Below are positions 26,914 through 37,018 of a stretch of 43,844 nucleotides of DNA, in pieces (the first letter of the stretch is position 1; every line of letters begins with the position of its first letter). The position numbers and the translations under genes were made by a program. The stretch is from an uncultured Bacteroidota bacterium (GTDB lineage: Bacteria > Bacteroidota > Bacteroidia > Chitinophagales > Chitinophagaceae): the NCBI GenBank assembly GCA_903916555.1, contig CAIWXG010000017.1, positions 1 through 43,844 on the forward strand, given 5' to 3'. The notes under the pieces are model-generated. The model did no database searches. It was not told where the DNA came from and worked only from the letters and a program-made list of their open reading frames with translations.

Positions 26914-29715
26914 TTAATGTTTTATTGCTTCCTTCTGTTTAATCAATTCTAACACATCTTCCGATTTAATAGGTAAATTAGTAATTCTAATACCTACAGC
27001 ATCATATATAGCATTTGCTATTGCGGGTAGTACCGGGTGCAAAGCCCCCTCACCACATTCTTTAGCACCGAAAGGTCCTTCAGGGTCTATAGTTTCAATA
27101 ATATTACTATGTATATTGGGCGTATCAAGCGATGTAGGTATTTTATAATCAAGAAAATTATTATTTACCAATAAACCATTATAGTATTTCATTTCTTCGC
27201 TCATTGCTTGCCCAATACCCATGTGCCAGGAACCTTCTAATTGACCTTCAACAGCTAATGGATTGAGTGCCTTACCGCAATCATGCGCCCCCCATACATT
27301 CAATATCTTAACATGTCCTGTTTTTACATCCACTTTTACTTCTGCCACACATGCGCCAAAAGAATAAGAAGGACTTAAACCTGCACCTGCACCTTTAAAA
27401 TCACCGCCTAGTTTCGGTGAAATATATTTACCGCTAACGCTCACGGCACCTCTGTTTGCAGTAACAATATCTATTGCCTCCAACCAAGTTAAATCTACAC
27501 CTTTATCATTACTGTAAATTCTATCATCAGAGAAATTAAGCTCATTAGCAGCTACATTTGTTTTAATAGATATAGCATTTGCAATTTCTATTTTCAAATT
27601 CTCTGCAGCATTTTTAGCAGCGTTTCCTGCCATAAAAGTTACTCTGCTCGAGTAGCTGCCTAAATCTACCGGAGTCAATAAAGTATCTGCTGCCAAAACA
27701 AATATTTTATCCATGTTTATACCTAAAACTTCTGCCACAATTATTGCAAGCATAGTATCACTTCCCTGCCCTATATCATTAGCACCGGATGTTACTAATA
27801 CGCGACCATCAAAATCTACTTTTAGATGTACCGTAGATTGTGGTAATTCATTCCAGATAATTGGTAATGCACTACCACTAATAAAAAAACCGCAACCTAC
27901 TCCTAATCCATGTCCATATTCTAATTGGCCATGCTTATTTATCCAATCAGATTGTTCTGCAACTTTTTGTATAGATTCTCTGCTGCCGTTAGATGTAATT
28001 CTGTAATGACCTACTGTTAAAGTATTTGAATCAAGAAAATTTTTCATTCTTAATTCTACTGGGTCCATATTTATCTTTGCAGCAATATCATCAATTAAAG
28101 ATTCAACTGCAAATCTTGAATTTACAGCACCATGCCCTCTCATTGCACCACACTGTGGTTTATTCGTATAAACTCTAACTGTTTTAAATCCAAAATTATC
28201 TAATTTATAGGGCGCCTGTAATAATACACCGTTATAATAGGAAGTAACAACGCCAAAACTACCATAAGCACCGCCATCAATTTTTATATCTGCATCTAAC
28301 ACTTTTAAATAACCATGCTTATCAGCACCAAGACTAATCGTCATTTTAGAAGGATGCCTACCATGGTTTGTTAAAAAGACCTCTTCTCTGGTCAAGCATA
28401 CCCTTACCGGTTTACGAACTTTTCTAGCTATATACGAAATAATAATTTCATGTGGAAATGGGTCTCCTTTACCGCCAAAACCGCCACCCACATAAGGTTT
28501 AATAACTCGAACCCTACTTAAAGGTACTTGCATTGTTTTTGCCAAAGCTCGTTGCAAATAATGTGTAACTTGCGTAGCAGTAATTATAGTTAAACCGTTC
28601 TCGTCCCAAAAAGCAGTTGCAGCATGTGGTTCTGTAAAACCATGATTGATTCCCTCAAAACCAAATGACATTTTACTTACAACATCTGCTTCTTTCAATC
28701 CTTCTTCTTGATTACCAAAACGTAATTCCGCTTTTTTATGAATATTATTATTGAATTTTCCGTATTCATGAATTTTTTCATTATTACCTATATCATTTAT
28801 GGAATCATCAATAGAAATAAACTCTTTAATGCGCGAATACGTTACTTTAATAAGTTTACAAGCTTCTTCTGCAATTTCCTCTGTATCTGCAGCAACAGCA
28901 GCAACAATTTCACCAATATATCTAGTTTTATCAATTGCCATAGCTGTTTCATCTTGCGAAATAGGCAATACTCCGAAAGTTACCGGAATTTCACTACCAG
29001 TAGCAATATACCTTACACCAAATAATCCTAATGCATCTTCGGTCTCTATTTTATCAATTTTAGCATGCGGATAAATACTTCTAAGAAATTTAACATGCAG
29101 GGCATCTTTAATTTGAAAATCATCAGCATAGTCTGCAAGACCTTGTGCTTTTTTAGTAGCCTCAATATAAGGCCTTCCAATTCCTACACTTCTCTGTTTA
29201 ACCTCATGTAACTGTATTATCGTTGCAGGAATACCATTACTATTAAATTGAGTTTCTTTTACATATTCAGCAACTGCATCAATAATTTTTTTATATCCTG
29301 TACACCTGCACAAATTACCTGAGAGTGCCATTTTAATTTCATCAATACTCGGATTCGGGTTGCTATTTAAGAAATCTAAAGCTGTAATTAACATTCCGGG
29401 AGTACAAAAACCACATTGAATAGCTCCTTTTTCTACAAATTTTTCTTGTAACCTATGCAATCCCTCTGCATTAGCAACGCCTTCAATGGTTGTAATATAT
29501 GCACCATCATATCTTAGTGCCGGGGTAATACAGCTTAATACAGCTTCATTATTAACAAAAACAGTACATGCACCACAACTACCTTGTGAGCAACCTTCTT
29601 TAGTACCTGTAAGACCAATTTTATTTCTAATTACATCAGACAACATTTCGTGGCTACCAACCATAATGCTGTGTTTTTTACCATTTACATAAAAAGTAGC
29701 TTGTTTCATAAGCAC
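26914..29715 (-). CDS. Molybdenum hydroxylase fused [2Fe-2S]/Mo-cofactor subunit (xanthine dehydrogenase family)
   Basis: 2Fe-2S motifs 'CSQGSCGACTVFVNNEAVLSC' and 'CGFCTPGMLI...LCRCTGY'; Mo domain 'GGGFGGKGDPF', 'GQGSDTMLAIIVAEVLG', 'GAKECGEGALHPVLPAIANA'. Confidence 0.94.
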   Translation of the reverse strand: MLMKQATFYVNGKKHSIMVGSHEMLSDVIRNKIGLTGTKEGCSQGSCGACTVFVNNEAVLSCITPALRYDGAYITTIEGVANAEGLHRLQEKFVEKGAIQCGFCTPGMLITALDFLNSNPNPSIDEIKMALSGNLCRCTGYKKIIDAVAEYVKETQFNSNGIPATIIQLHEVKQRSVGIGRPYIEATKKAQGLADYADDFQIKDALHVKFLRSIYPHAKIDKIETEDALGLFGVRYIATGSEIPVTFGVLPISQDETAMAIDKTRYIGEIVAAVAADTEEIAEEACKLIKVTYSRIKEFISIDDSINDIGNNEKIHEYGKFNNNIHKKAELRFGNQEEGLKEADVVSKMSFGFEGINHGFTEPHAATAFWDENGLTIITATQVTHYLQRALAKTMQVPLSRVRVIKPYVGGGFGGKGDPFPHEIIISYIARKVRKPVRVCLTREEVFLTNHGRHPSKMTISLGADKHGYLKVLDADIKIDGGAYGSFGVVTSYYNGVLLQAPYKLDNFGFKTVRVYTNKPQCGAMRGHGAVNSRFAVESLIDDIAAKINMDPVELRMKNFLDSNTLTVGHYRITSNGSRESIQKVAEQSDWINKHGQLEYGHGLGVGCGFFISGSALPIIWNELPQSTVHLKVDFDGRVLVTSGANDIGQGSDTMLAIIVAEVLGINMDKIFVLAADTLLTPVDLGSYSSRVTFMAGNAAKNAAENLKIEIANAISIKTNVAANELNFSDDRIYSNDKGVDLTWLEAIDIVTANRGAVSVSGKYISPKLGGDFKGAGAGLSPSYSFGACVAEVKVDVKTGHVKILNVWGAHDCGKALNPLAVEGQLEGSWHMGIGQAMSEEMKYYNGLLVNNNFLDYKIPTSLDTPNIHSNIIETIDPEGPFGAKECGEGALHPVLPAIANAIYDAVGIRITNLPIKSEDVLELIKQKEAIKH

Positions 29716-29869
29716 AATAAAATATAGTGCAAGAAAAGAAGATTAATCTATCTTTTGAATGACAGAAATCACAAAGGAATATGATAGGAGTCATTACCAG
29801 TATAGATAGATGATAATCAATCATTTATATGTATATAATGTAAAAATAGATACAAAAGCAAATTTCAAA

Positions 29870-31165
29870 TTAGTTACTTGGCTTTAAATCTGTTGGAAAT
29901 AAAATGGTAAAAGTACTACCCTTGCCAAGTGTACTTTCAACCTTAATTTTACCATCATGAGCTTCAATAATAGCTTTCACATAACTTAACCCTAAACCGA
30001 AACCTTTTACATTATGTATATTTCCGGTATGTGCCCTATAAAATTTCTCGAAAATTTGAGATTGTGTTTCATTATCCATTCCTATACCATTGTCTTTAAT
30101 TTTAATAGATAAAGTATGATTATTTAAAGATGTAGTTTCCACTTCAATTAAAGGTGTCTTATCAGAATATTTTATTGCATTGTCTAATAAATTAAAAATA
30201 ATGTTTGAAAAATGAACTTCATCGGCAAATACAACCGGATTAGTAGCAATTAAATTAAGATTTAATGTACCCATTTTATCCTTAATTTGTAAAGCAAGAT
30301 TATCTGATACTTTATTTATAATTGTATGTACATCTAATTGTTGAATATTAAGTTTGATCTCTTCCTTTTCTAATCTAGCTGCTTGCAAAATTTTCTCCAC
30401 CTGTTGATTCATTCGTTTATTTTCTTCTTTAATCATTGCACTGTAATACTTAATTTTTAGAGTGTCATGAATCACCTTTTCATTTGTAAGTGCATCAATA
30501 GCAAGAGATATTGTAGCTAAGGGTGTTTTTAACTCATGGGTCATATTATTTATAAAATCAGATTTAATTTCTGAAATCTTTTTTTGCGAAAATAAGGTTC
30601 TAACCGTAAGTGCAAATGCAAGAATGATGATAGTTGTAAAAACAATAGATGCTGCAATCATCCATGCCATTTCCCGAATAATTAAATTCTTATCCTCATG
30701 TATAGATAAATATAAAGTCTCGTGAGACATATACGAATCATCCGGTGATAATTCAATTTTATTTGCAGTCTGCACATCTCCTACCTTAAAACCATCCGAC
30801 TGAAAAATAGTATTCTTAAAGATATTAGTAATACAAAATTCAAAAGGCAGCTTAATATTATTGGCAGATAATTCTCTGTTGATAATTTCAAATATTTCAT
30901 CTTTTGTAAACCCACCACTTTCAATGGTAAAATTATTCTTTAGATGAAATTGCTTAGATTCTTCATCCAGAAAAATAAGCTTTGTGTTATAAATAAATTT
31001 ACTTTGAATTTTTTCTTTAGTCTCTTTTAAGGCATTGGTAACTTCTCTTTGAAATTCCTCGTGCTTTAATTTTAAAGCATTATTTATCCAAGATAGTTGA
31101 ATAAAAAGAATGCCTACTACAGAAAGGGTAATTAATATTACAATAATTGGAAAATTCTTCCTCAT
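29870..31165 (-). CDS. Sensor histidine kinase (two TM segments, orphan)
   Basis: H-box 'NNMTHELKTPLATISLA', N-box 'IIFNLLDNAIKYSD', G-boxes 'IKDNGIGM' and 'GFGLGLSYVKAIIEAHDGKI'. Confidence 0.94.
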   Translation of the reverse strand: MRKNFPIIVILITLSVVGILFIQLSWINNALKLKHEEFQREVTNALKETKEKIQSKFIYNTKLIFLDEESKQFHLKNNFTIESGGFTKDEIFEIINRELSANNIKLPFEFCITNIFKNTIFQSDGFKVGDVQTANKIELSPDDSYMSHETLYLSIHEDKNLIIREMAWMIAASIVFTTIIILAFALTVRTLFSQKKISEIKSDFINNMTHELKTPLATISLAIDALTNEKVIHDTLKIKYYSAMIKEENKRMNQQVEKILQAARLEKEEIKLNIQQLDVHTIINKVSDNLALQIKDKMGTLNLNLIATNPVVFADEVHFSNIIFNLLDNAIKYSDKTPLIEVETTSLNNHTLSIKIKDNGIGMDNETQSQIFEKFYRAHTGNIHNVKGFGLGLSYVKAIIEAHDGKIKVESTLGKGSTFTILFPTDLKPSN

Positions 31166-31172
31166 ACTACTA

Positions 31173-31180
31173 CAAAAGTA
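31173..31180 (-). promoter_or_regulatory. Candidate -7 element of the histidine kinase
   Basis: Minus-strand TACTTTTG (TAnnTTTG), 8 bp upstream of the start. Confidence 0.3.
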
Positions 31181-31249
31181 ATAAAGACTACTCTTTAATT
31201 ATAAACATTTAAAATTGTTTAACTATACACTATCATAAATTAGTAAAAA

Positions 31250-31286
31250 ACAATAAGCCATTTTGCATAGCAAAATGGCTTATTGT
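31250..31286. terminator. Terminator of the act-cox operon
   Basis: Perfect 17-bp stem ACAATAAGCCATTTTGC / GCAAAATGGCTTATTGT, loop ATA, immediately 3' of ctaD. Confidence 0.85.
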
Positions 31287-31302
31287 AGAACATTGATATA
31301 AC

Positions 31303-33141
31303 TTATTTATGGTTTTCTTCACCCGGACGTAATGGTACTGTTTGTGGAATAAAATCTCCGCCTTGTCCATCATCTTTGTAATCGTAAGGCCAACGATGAA
31401 CTTCAGGAATATCACCTTCCCAATTTCCATGTATCGGGTGAATATCTGTAGTCCATTCTAATGTAGTTGCACCCCAAGGATTTTTAGTTGTCATTTTACG
31501 ACCACGGAAAATACTGAAGAAGAAATTAAAAACAAACAACAATTGAACTGCAAAAACAATAATACTAACAATGCTTATAAAGCCATTTATAGGTTGAAAT
31601 TGCTTAAATGACTGCCAAGAAGATATATCATAATATCTACGCGGCATACCTGCAATACCTTCATAATGCATTGGCCAGAAAATTAGATAAGCACCAATAA
31701 TAGTTACAAAAAAATGTATGTAACCTAATGTACTATTTAAAAATCTACCGAACATTTTTGGGAACCAATGATAAATACCGGCAAACATACCAAAGATACC
31801 CGACACTCCCATTACAATATGGAAGTGAGCTATTACAAAATACGTATCGTGTAAGTGTATATCTAATGCAGAGTTACCTAAGAAGATACCAGTTAAACCA
31901 CCTGAGATAAATAATGATACAAACCCTATAGCAAAACACATTTGCACATTATATCGTATATTACCTCTCCAAAGTGTTGTAAGCCAGTTAAACACTTTTA
32001 CAGCTGATGGCACCGCAATACATAAAGTTAATAATACGAACACAGAACCTAGAAAAGGACTCATACCGGTAACAAACATGTGATGTGCCCATACCACAAA
32101 GGCTAAGAAAGTAATACCCACCAAAGAAATAATCATTGCGAAGTAACCAAAAATTGGTTTGCGACTGTTTATTGATAAAATCTCTGATGCCATACCCATA
32201 CCAGGTAACATAATGATATAAACTTCCGGATGACCTAAGAACCAAAATAAGTGCTGATATAAAATAGCAGAACCACCAATGTGAGATAATGCTTTACCAC
32301 CGATAAATATTTCTGATAAATAGAAACTCGTACCGAAATTTCTATCAAATATTAAAAGCACAAAACCGGAGAATAATACTGGAAATGATAATACACCTAA
32401 AACAGCGGTAAATAATAATGCCCAAACCGTAAGTGGCATACGGGTCATTGTCATACCTTTAGTTCTCATATTTAATACTGTAGATATATAATTAAGACCG
32501 CCTAATAAAGAAGAGACAACAAATAATGCCATGCTTATTAACCACAAATCCATACCTAAACCTGCTCCTTTAGATGCTTCTTTCAAAGCACTTAATGGTG
32601 GATAAGTTGTCCATCCACCACTTGCTGGACCTGTTTCTACAAAAAGAGAAACTAACATAAAAATACTGGAAAGAAAGAAAAACCAATAAGATAACATGTT
32701 CATGAAAGGTGAAGCCATGTCTCTTGCACCAATTTGTAGAGGTATTAAAAGGTTAGCAAATGTACCACTAAGCCCTGCTGTAAGTACAAAAAATACAAGT
32801 ATCGTACCATGCATTGTAACAAGTGCATAATAGAATTCAGGAGTTAATTTACCACCTTTAGCCCACTCACCTAACATTTTTTCCATTATAGGGAAAGAAG
32901 TATCGGGGAAACCTAATTGCAAACGAAAGAAAACAGAGAATAAAGCACCTATTATTGCCCAGATAATACCGGTAATAATAAATTGCTTAGAAATCATTTT
33001 ATGATCCTGACTAAAGATATATTTCCAAACAAAATGTTGCTCATGGTGTTCATGTGCATGATGTTCTTCTGCGTGATGTTCATTTGTAATTGCCGGATGT
33101 GATAAATGAGACCCGTCAAGTGTAATTGCTGCGTTATTCAT
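31303..33141 (-). CDS. ctaD: Cytochrome c oxidase subunit I
   Basis: 'LFWFLGHPEVYIIMLPGMGMASEI', 'VVWAHHMFVTGMSPFLG', 'HLHDTYFVIAHFHIVMG'; His-rich N-terminus. Confidence 0.97.
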   Translation of the reverse strand: MNNAAITLDGSHLSHPAITNEHHAEEHHAHEHHEQHFVWKYIFSQDHKMISKQFIITGIIWAIIGALFSVFFRLQLGFPDTSFPIMEKMLGEWAKGGKLTPEFYYALVTMHGTILVFFVLTAGLSGTFANLLIPLQIGARDMASPFMNMLSYWFFFLSSIFMLVSLFVETGPASGGWTTYPPLSALKEASKGAGLGMDLWLISMALFVVSSLLGGLNYISTVLNMRTKGMTMTRMPLTVWALLFTAVLGVLSFPVLFSGFVLLIFDRNFGTSFYLSEIFIGGKALSHIGGSAILYQHLFWFLGHPEVYIIMLPGMGMASEILSINSRKPIFGYFAMIISLVGITFLAFVVWAHHMFVTGMSPFLGSVFVLLTLCIAVPSAVKVFNWLTTLWRGNIRYNVQMCFAIGFVSLFISGGLTGIFLGNSALDIHLHDTYFVIAHFHIVMGVSGIFGMFAGIYHWFPKMFGRFLNSTLGYIHFFVTIIGAYLIFWPMHYEGIAGMPRRYYDISSWQSFKQFQPINGFISIVSIIVFAVQLLFVFNFFFSIFRGRKMTTKNPWGATTLEWTTDIHPIHGNWEGDIPEVHRWPYDYKDDGQGGDFIPQTVPLRPGEENHK

Positions 33142-33211
33142 TTTCTTACTTGTTTTGCTATTTTAAGTAGCTTTAATTTTTTATTTATAAATAAATAAAC
33201 TATAAAGTAAA

Positions 33212-34267
33212 TTAGTTAATCATTGCCTTTTCAGTAGCTTTTGGCTCTGTCTTCTCAGTGCTAATACCTGCAACAGGTTTCACTTCTGTAGGTTTATTAT
33301 TAGAATAGTAAGTTGGTTGCTTAGCCATCCAAGCATCGTATTCTTCTTGTGTTTCTACAATAATAGTTCCTCTCATTGAATAGTGTCCACTACCGCATAA
33401 TTGATCACATGCTATTTCATATACAAAATCAGGATTACCTGTTTTTGTTTTCATTTCTGTTGTAGTAATAGTTGGTGTGAAAGATAATGTAGAAGATATG
33501 CCAGGTACAGCATCCATTTTTAATCTAAAGTGAGGTAAACCTACATCATGAATCACATCTCTAGAACCAATTAATAACTTTACAGGTCTGTTTACAACTA
33601 AATGCATTTCACCTGTAGCAGAAATAATATCATCTGCATTATGAGGGTCAGACCAATCTAATCCTAATACATTATTAGCATCATTAATTTTCCTAAAATC
33701 TCTTACACCCAGCTCATTATCTTTACCAGGGTATCTTACCAACCAGTTAAATTGTTTACCAACAATTTCAACAACCATTGCATTTGCAGGAGCAGGAGCT
33801 GTAACTTCAAACCAATTTCTTAAACCTATTGCTACAAGTATAGTCATTGCAATAGCAGGTATTGTAGTCCAAATTACTTCTAATGAATTGCTATGAGAAA
33901 AGAAATAAGAAGACTTACGTTTTTCTGAAGATTGATATTTGAAAGCAAACCAAAATAATACAGCTTGTGTAGCAAAAAACACAACACCGGTAACAGCAAG
34001 GGTTACCATAAACATAGAATCATACCTTTCACCTGTTTTGCATGCAGCAATGGGTAGCATCATACCTTTAAAATATTCATTGCATTTCCAAATACCATAA
34101 ATACCTAAGATAAAAAATATAACAAACAAAGATGCAATGGTGCGGTTTGTTTTCAATTTCACATACTCTTCTCCGCGAATTATGGACGCTAATTCGCTTG
34201 ATTTACCAATTTGGTAAATAATAACAAACACTAATAATACTAATAAAAAAATAATAAATCCTGCCAT
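33212..34267 (-). CDS. coxB: Cytochrome c oxidase subunit II
   Basis: CuA motif 'YEIACDQLCGSGHYSMRGTI', 'LEVIWTTIPAIAMTILV', 'DVIHDVGLPHFRLKMDAVPG'. Confidence 0.96.
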   Translation of the reverse strand: MAGFIIFLLVLLVFVIIYQIGKSSELASIIRGEEYVKLKTNRTIASLFVIFFILGIYGIWKCNEYFKGMMLPIAACKTGERYDSMFMVTLAVTGVVFFATQAVLFWFAFKYQSSEKRKSSYFFSHSNSLEVIWTTIPAIAMTILVAIGLRNWFEVTAPAPANAMVVEIVGKQFNWLVRYPGKDNELGVRDFRKINDANNVLGLDWSDPHNADDIISATGEMHLVVNRPVKLLIGSRDVIHDVGLPHFRLKMDAVPGISSTLSFTPTITTTEMKTKTGNPDFVYEIACDQLCGSGHYSMRGTIIVETQEEYDAWMAKQPTYYSNNKPTEVKPVAGISTEKTEPKATEKAMIN

Positions 34268-34349
34268 GACTATATACTTAAAAATTTACTGTTAATATAT
34301 AAAATATACAAATATTGTTATGAAAACTGTTTATAAATTATTACTAAAA

Positions 34350-35579
34350 CTAACTAATATGTATCATAGTTTCTTTAAGTAATAAGTTATTTTCAGGTAT
34401 CAAATTTGTTTTAGCAAGTGTTTTTGATACACAATAAATTAATACACCTGCAAAACCAATAAAAATACCTATTTCATAAAAACCTATTTGCCAATTGCTT
34501 CCTAAAGGACCCGGCATAATCATTTGATAAAAATCTAACCAATGACCAAATATAATTATCATAGCCATAAAAGTAACCGTAAAGTAGTTTCTTTTACTTG
34601 GGCGTGCCATTAATATTAATATTGGCATAAAGAAGTTTATTATAAAATTAGAGTAAAATATGATGCTGTATGGCCCTTGCTGACGTAATTTGAAATAAAC
34701 AGTTTCGTCCGGAATATTTGCATACCAAATAAGCATATATTGAGAAAACCATAGGTATGTCCAAAAAATACTGAAGGCAAACATAAATTTACCTAAATCA
34801 TGCATGTGTTCTTTTGTAACTAATTCTAAATTACCTTGATTTTTTAAATATACAACCCAAAGCAATATAAGAGACATACCACTAACAAAAGAACTTGCAA
34901 AGGTGTACCAGCTAAATAAAGTAGAATACCAATGTGCTTGAATACTCATTATCCATAACCAAGGTGCAGTACTCATTTGAGTAAGTGCATATACTAAAAG
35001 AAATAGACCACTTAACCTAAACACTTTCCAAAATATCTTCGTATCGTTTTTAGGTGCAGATTGTTGGGCAATTGACATAGAACGAAATTTACGACCAAAG
35101 AAAGACCATAAAGCAACTGTTACTAAGGTAAAACCTAAATACATTCCTTGATTTAAAAAAGCAACTTTGCCATTTAAAATTTTATCATTACCAGGTGTTA
35201 CCCACTCATATATAGGATTTACATGCTCCGGACCAACCCTGAAAACAAAAACAATAAGTAATAAAATAACAGATGCTATAGTACCAAATACCCATACATT
35301 AGCACCAATTGCTTCCGGTACCCGTCTGTAGGCAACAATCCAGCTACCATGTGCAAGATTTGCCGCTGCTTGAATAAAAATACTTACTGCGGTAATCATA
35401 GTAAAGAATACGCTATCTTGTAATAAAACTGCCCAAAAACGCGTTTTATCAAGATCACTATTTTTAGTAAGAAAAAATACGATACCCATTATTAAGGTAA
35501 GTAAACCGATAGAAATAAAAGCACGGCTCATATTTTTTAAACGTCCTGGAATTACAAAACGATCATTCATTGTATTCAA
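34350..35579 (-). CDS. actF: Alternative complex III subunit ActF (quinol:cytochrome c oxidoreductase membrane subunit)
   Basis: Polytopic protein in the actF position; 'AHWYSTLFSWYTFASSFVSGMSLILL', 'FAFSIFWTYLWFSQYMLIWYANIPDET'. Confidence 0.92.
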   Translation of the reverse strand: MNTMNDRFVIPGRLKNMSRAFISIGLLTLIMGIVFFLTKNSDLDKTRFWAVLLQDSVFFTMITAVSIFIQAAANLAHGSWIVAYRRVPEAIGANVWVFGTIASVILLLIVFVFRVGPEHVNPIYEWVTPGNDKILNGKVAFLNQGMYLGFTLVTVALWSFFGRKFRSMSIAQQSAPKNDTKIFWKVFRLSGLFLLVYALTQMSTAPWLWIMSIQAHWYSTLFSWYTFASSFVSGMSLILLWVVYLKNQGNLELVTKEHMHDLGKFMFAFSIFWTYLWFSQYMLIWYANIPDETVYFKLRQQGPYSIIFYSNFIINFFMPILILMARPSKRNYFTVTFMAMIIIFGHWLDFYQMIMPGPLGSNWQIGFYEIGIFIGFAGVLIYCVSKTLAKTNLIPENNLLLKETMIHIS

Positions 35580-35658
35580 CTTTATTAATTTTTTTTAATA
35601 TTAATATTTATTATTATAACTTATATATTCAAAAAATAGCTAAAAATATAAATTATTA

Positions 35659-36312
35659 CTATTTTACTGCAATAACATCACCTTTAGCACTGTCAACTAT
35701 GGCAACGTTTACTTTTTCAGAAGACATTGTAAAAGCATCAACACCATTTTTAGATTGGAAACTCTTAATATAAGAAATCACCATCCATCTTTGTTTAATG
35801 TCTAATTGGCTAGCATAAGAACCCATTGCATTTTTACCAAATTTTACAGCAGCATACATAGTACCAACCGGCATGTGTAAATATTTTGCATCTTTAAAAT
35901 TAGCAGGTGCAGCAGCAAATTTACCATTACCGCCATTATACAAAGGTCCATTACCATCTAAATTTTGCCCGTGGCAAATACCGCAATAAATATTAAATAA
36001 TCTTCCACCTTCTTTCAATTCTTCATCATTAAACTTCATAGTAGTAGTAAATGCTTTATAGACATTTGTGTCTCCCTCTACTAAATGGTCGGGTAATTGA
36101 TGACCGACAGCAACAGTACCTAACACCGGTGGACGACTGGTAAGGCTATCGCTAAAATTAGGGTTAGATGTATAGGCATCATAAGCACGAGAATAGGTCA
36201 TATCCGGTGCATAAATGTGACCTGGTGTACGTCGCAAACTACCAGAGTCGCAAGACAAAAGACCAAATACAACAACAAACCCAACTAATAAAATGCTTGT
36301 AATCTTGTTCAT
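35659..36312 (-). CDS. actE: Alternative complex III monoheme cytochrome c ActE
   Basis: Lipobox 'VFGLLSCDSG', heme motif 'IYCGICHGQNLDGNGPLY', distal Met region 'YLHMPVGTMY'. Confidence 0.93.
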   Translation of the reverse strand: MNKITSILLVGFVVVFGLLSCDSGSLRRTPGHIYAPDMTYSRAYDAYTSNPNFSDSLTSRPPVLGTVAVGHQLPDHLVEGDTNVYKAFTTTMKFNDEELKEGGRLFNIYCGICHGQNLDGNGPLYNGGNGKFAAAPANFKDAKYLHMPVGTMYAAVKFGKNAMGSYASQLDIKQRWMVISYIKSFQSKNGVDAFTMSSEKVNVAIVDSAKGDVIAVK

Positions 36313-36379
36313 AAATAAAAATAATTCAAAACAAATTTTATATTAAATGTAGAGTTTTTATTGCTCCACAAAAGACTAA

Positions 36380-36961
36380 TTATATATGCGTCATCGTTTC
36401 ATAAGCTTCTTTTTTATCCCATCTACCATACCACCAGCTACTTTCTGCAATCTGTATTGAAGTTTCTGTTGCACCTGTTGACTTTAAAAAAGCTATTGCT
36501 TCTTCTTCTGAACTTTTACTGTTTAATTCTAATGCCACAACAAATGTATCATCACTTTGACGAGGATGGAAAACATGTTTTTTAACACCCGGCATTATTT
36601 GATTTAAATAGCAAAAAGTAAGTACCATGCCTACAGCAGCAAAAAGTACTGTAAGCTCAAAAGTAATTGGTATCCAAGCCGGTAATGCAAAGTGTGGTTT
36701 ACCACCATAATTTTGTGGCCAGTCGGAAGTATAAATCCAAGATATAAAACCTACAGCAGTAGATGTACCGCACAAACCATAAATGAAACCTGCTATATGC
36801 AAGTCTGTTTCTTTATGCCCAATAGCAACATCTAAGCCATGTACTGCAAACGGTGTATAAACATCATGTAACTTATAACCACTGCGACGTACTTTTTTGA
36901 CAGCAGGAAATAAAACTTCCTCATCAAGATATGTGGCAACAGCAAATTTTTTTATAGCCAT
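36380..36961 (-). CDS. actD: Alternative complex III subunit ActD (DUF3341)
   Basis: 'AVKKVRRSGYKLHDVYTPFAVHGLDVAIG', 'WIPITFELTVLFAAVGMVLTF'. Confidence 0.95.
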   Translation of the reverse strand: MAIKKFAVATYLDEEVLFPAVKKVRRSGYKLHDVYTPFAVHGLDVAIGHKETDLHIAGFIYGLCGTSTAVGFISWIYTSDWPQNYGGKPHFALPAWIPITFELTVLFAAVGMVLTFCYLNQIMPGVKKHVFHPRQSDDTFVVALELNSKSSEEEAIAFLKSTGATETSIQIAESSWWYGRWDKKEAYETMTHI

Positions 36962-37018
36962 TTTAATTAAATATTCAAAAATTCAAACTAATCAATTACT
37001 AATATATTTATTGCTTAT

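Noticed and set aside
31233-31430. 65-aa minus-strand ORF
   Set aside because: Overlaps the ctaD 3' end and the terminator in another frame.
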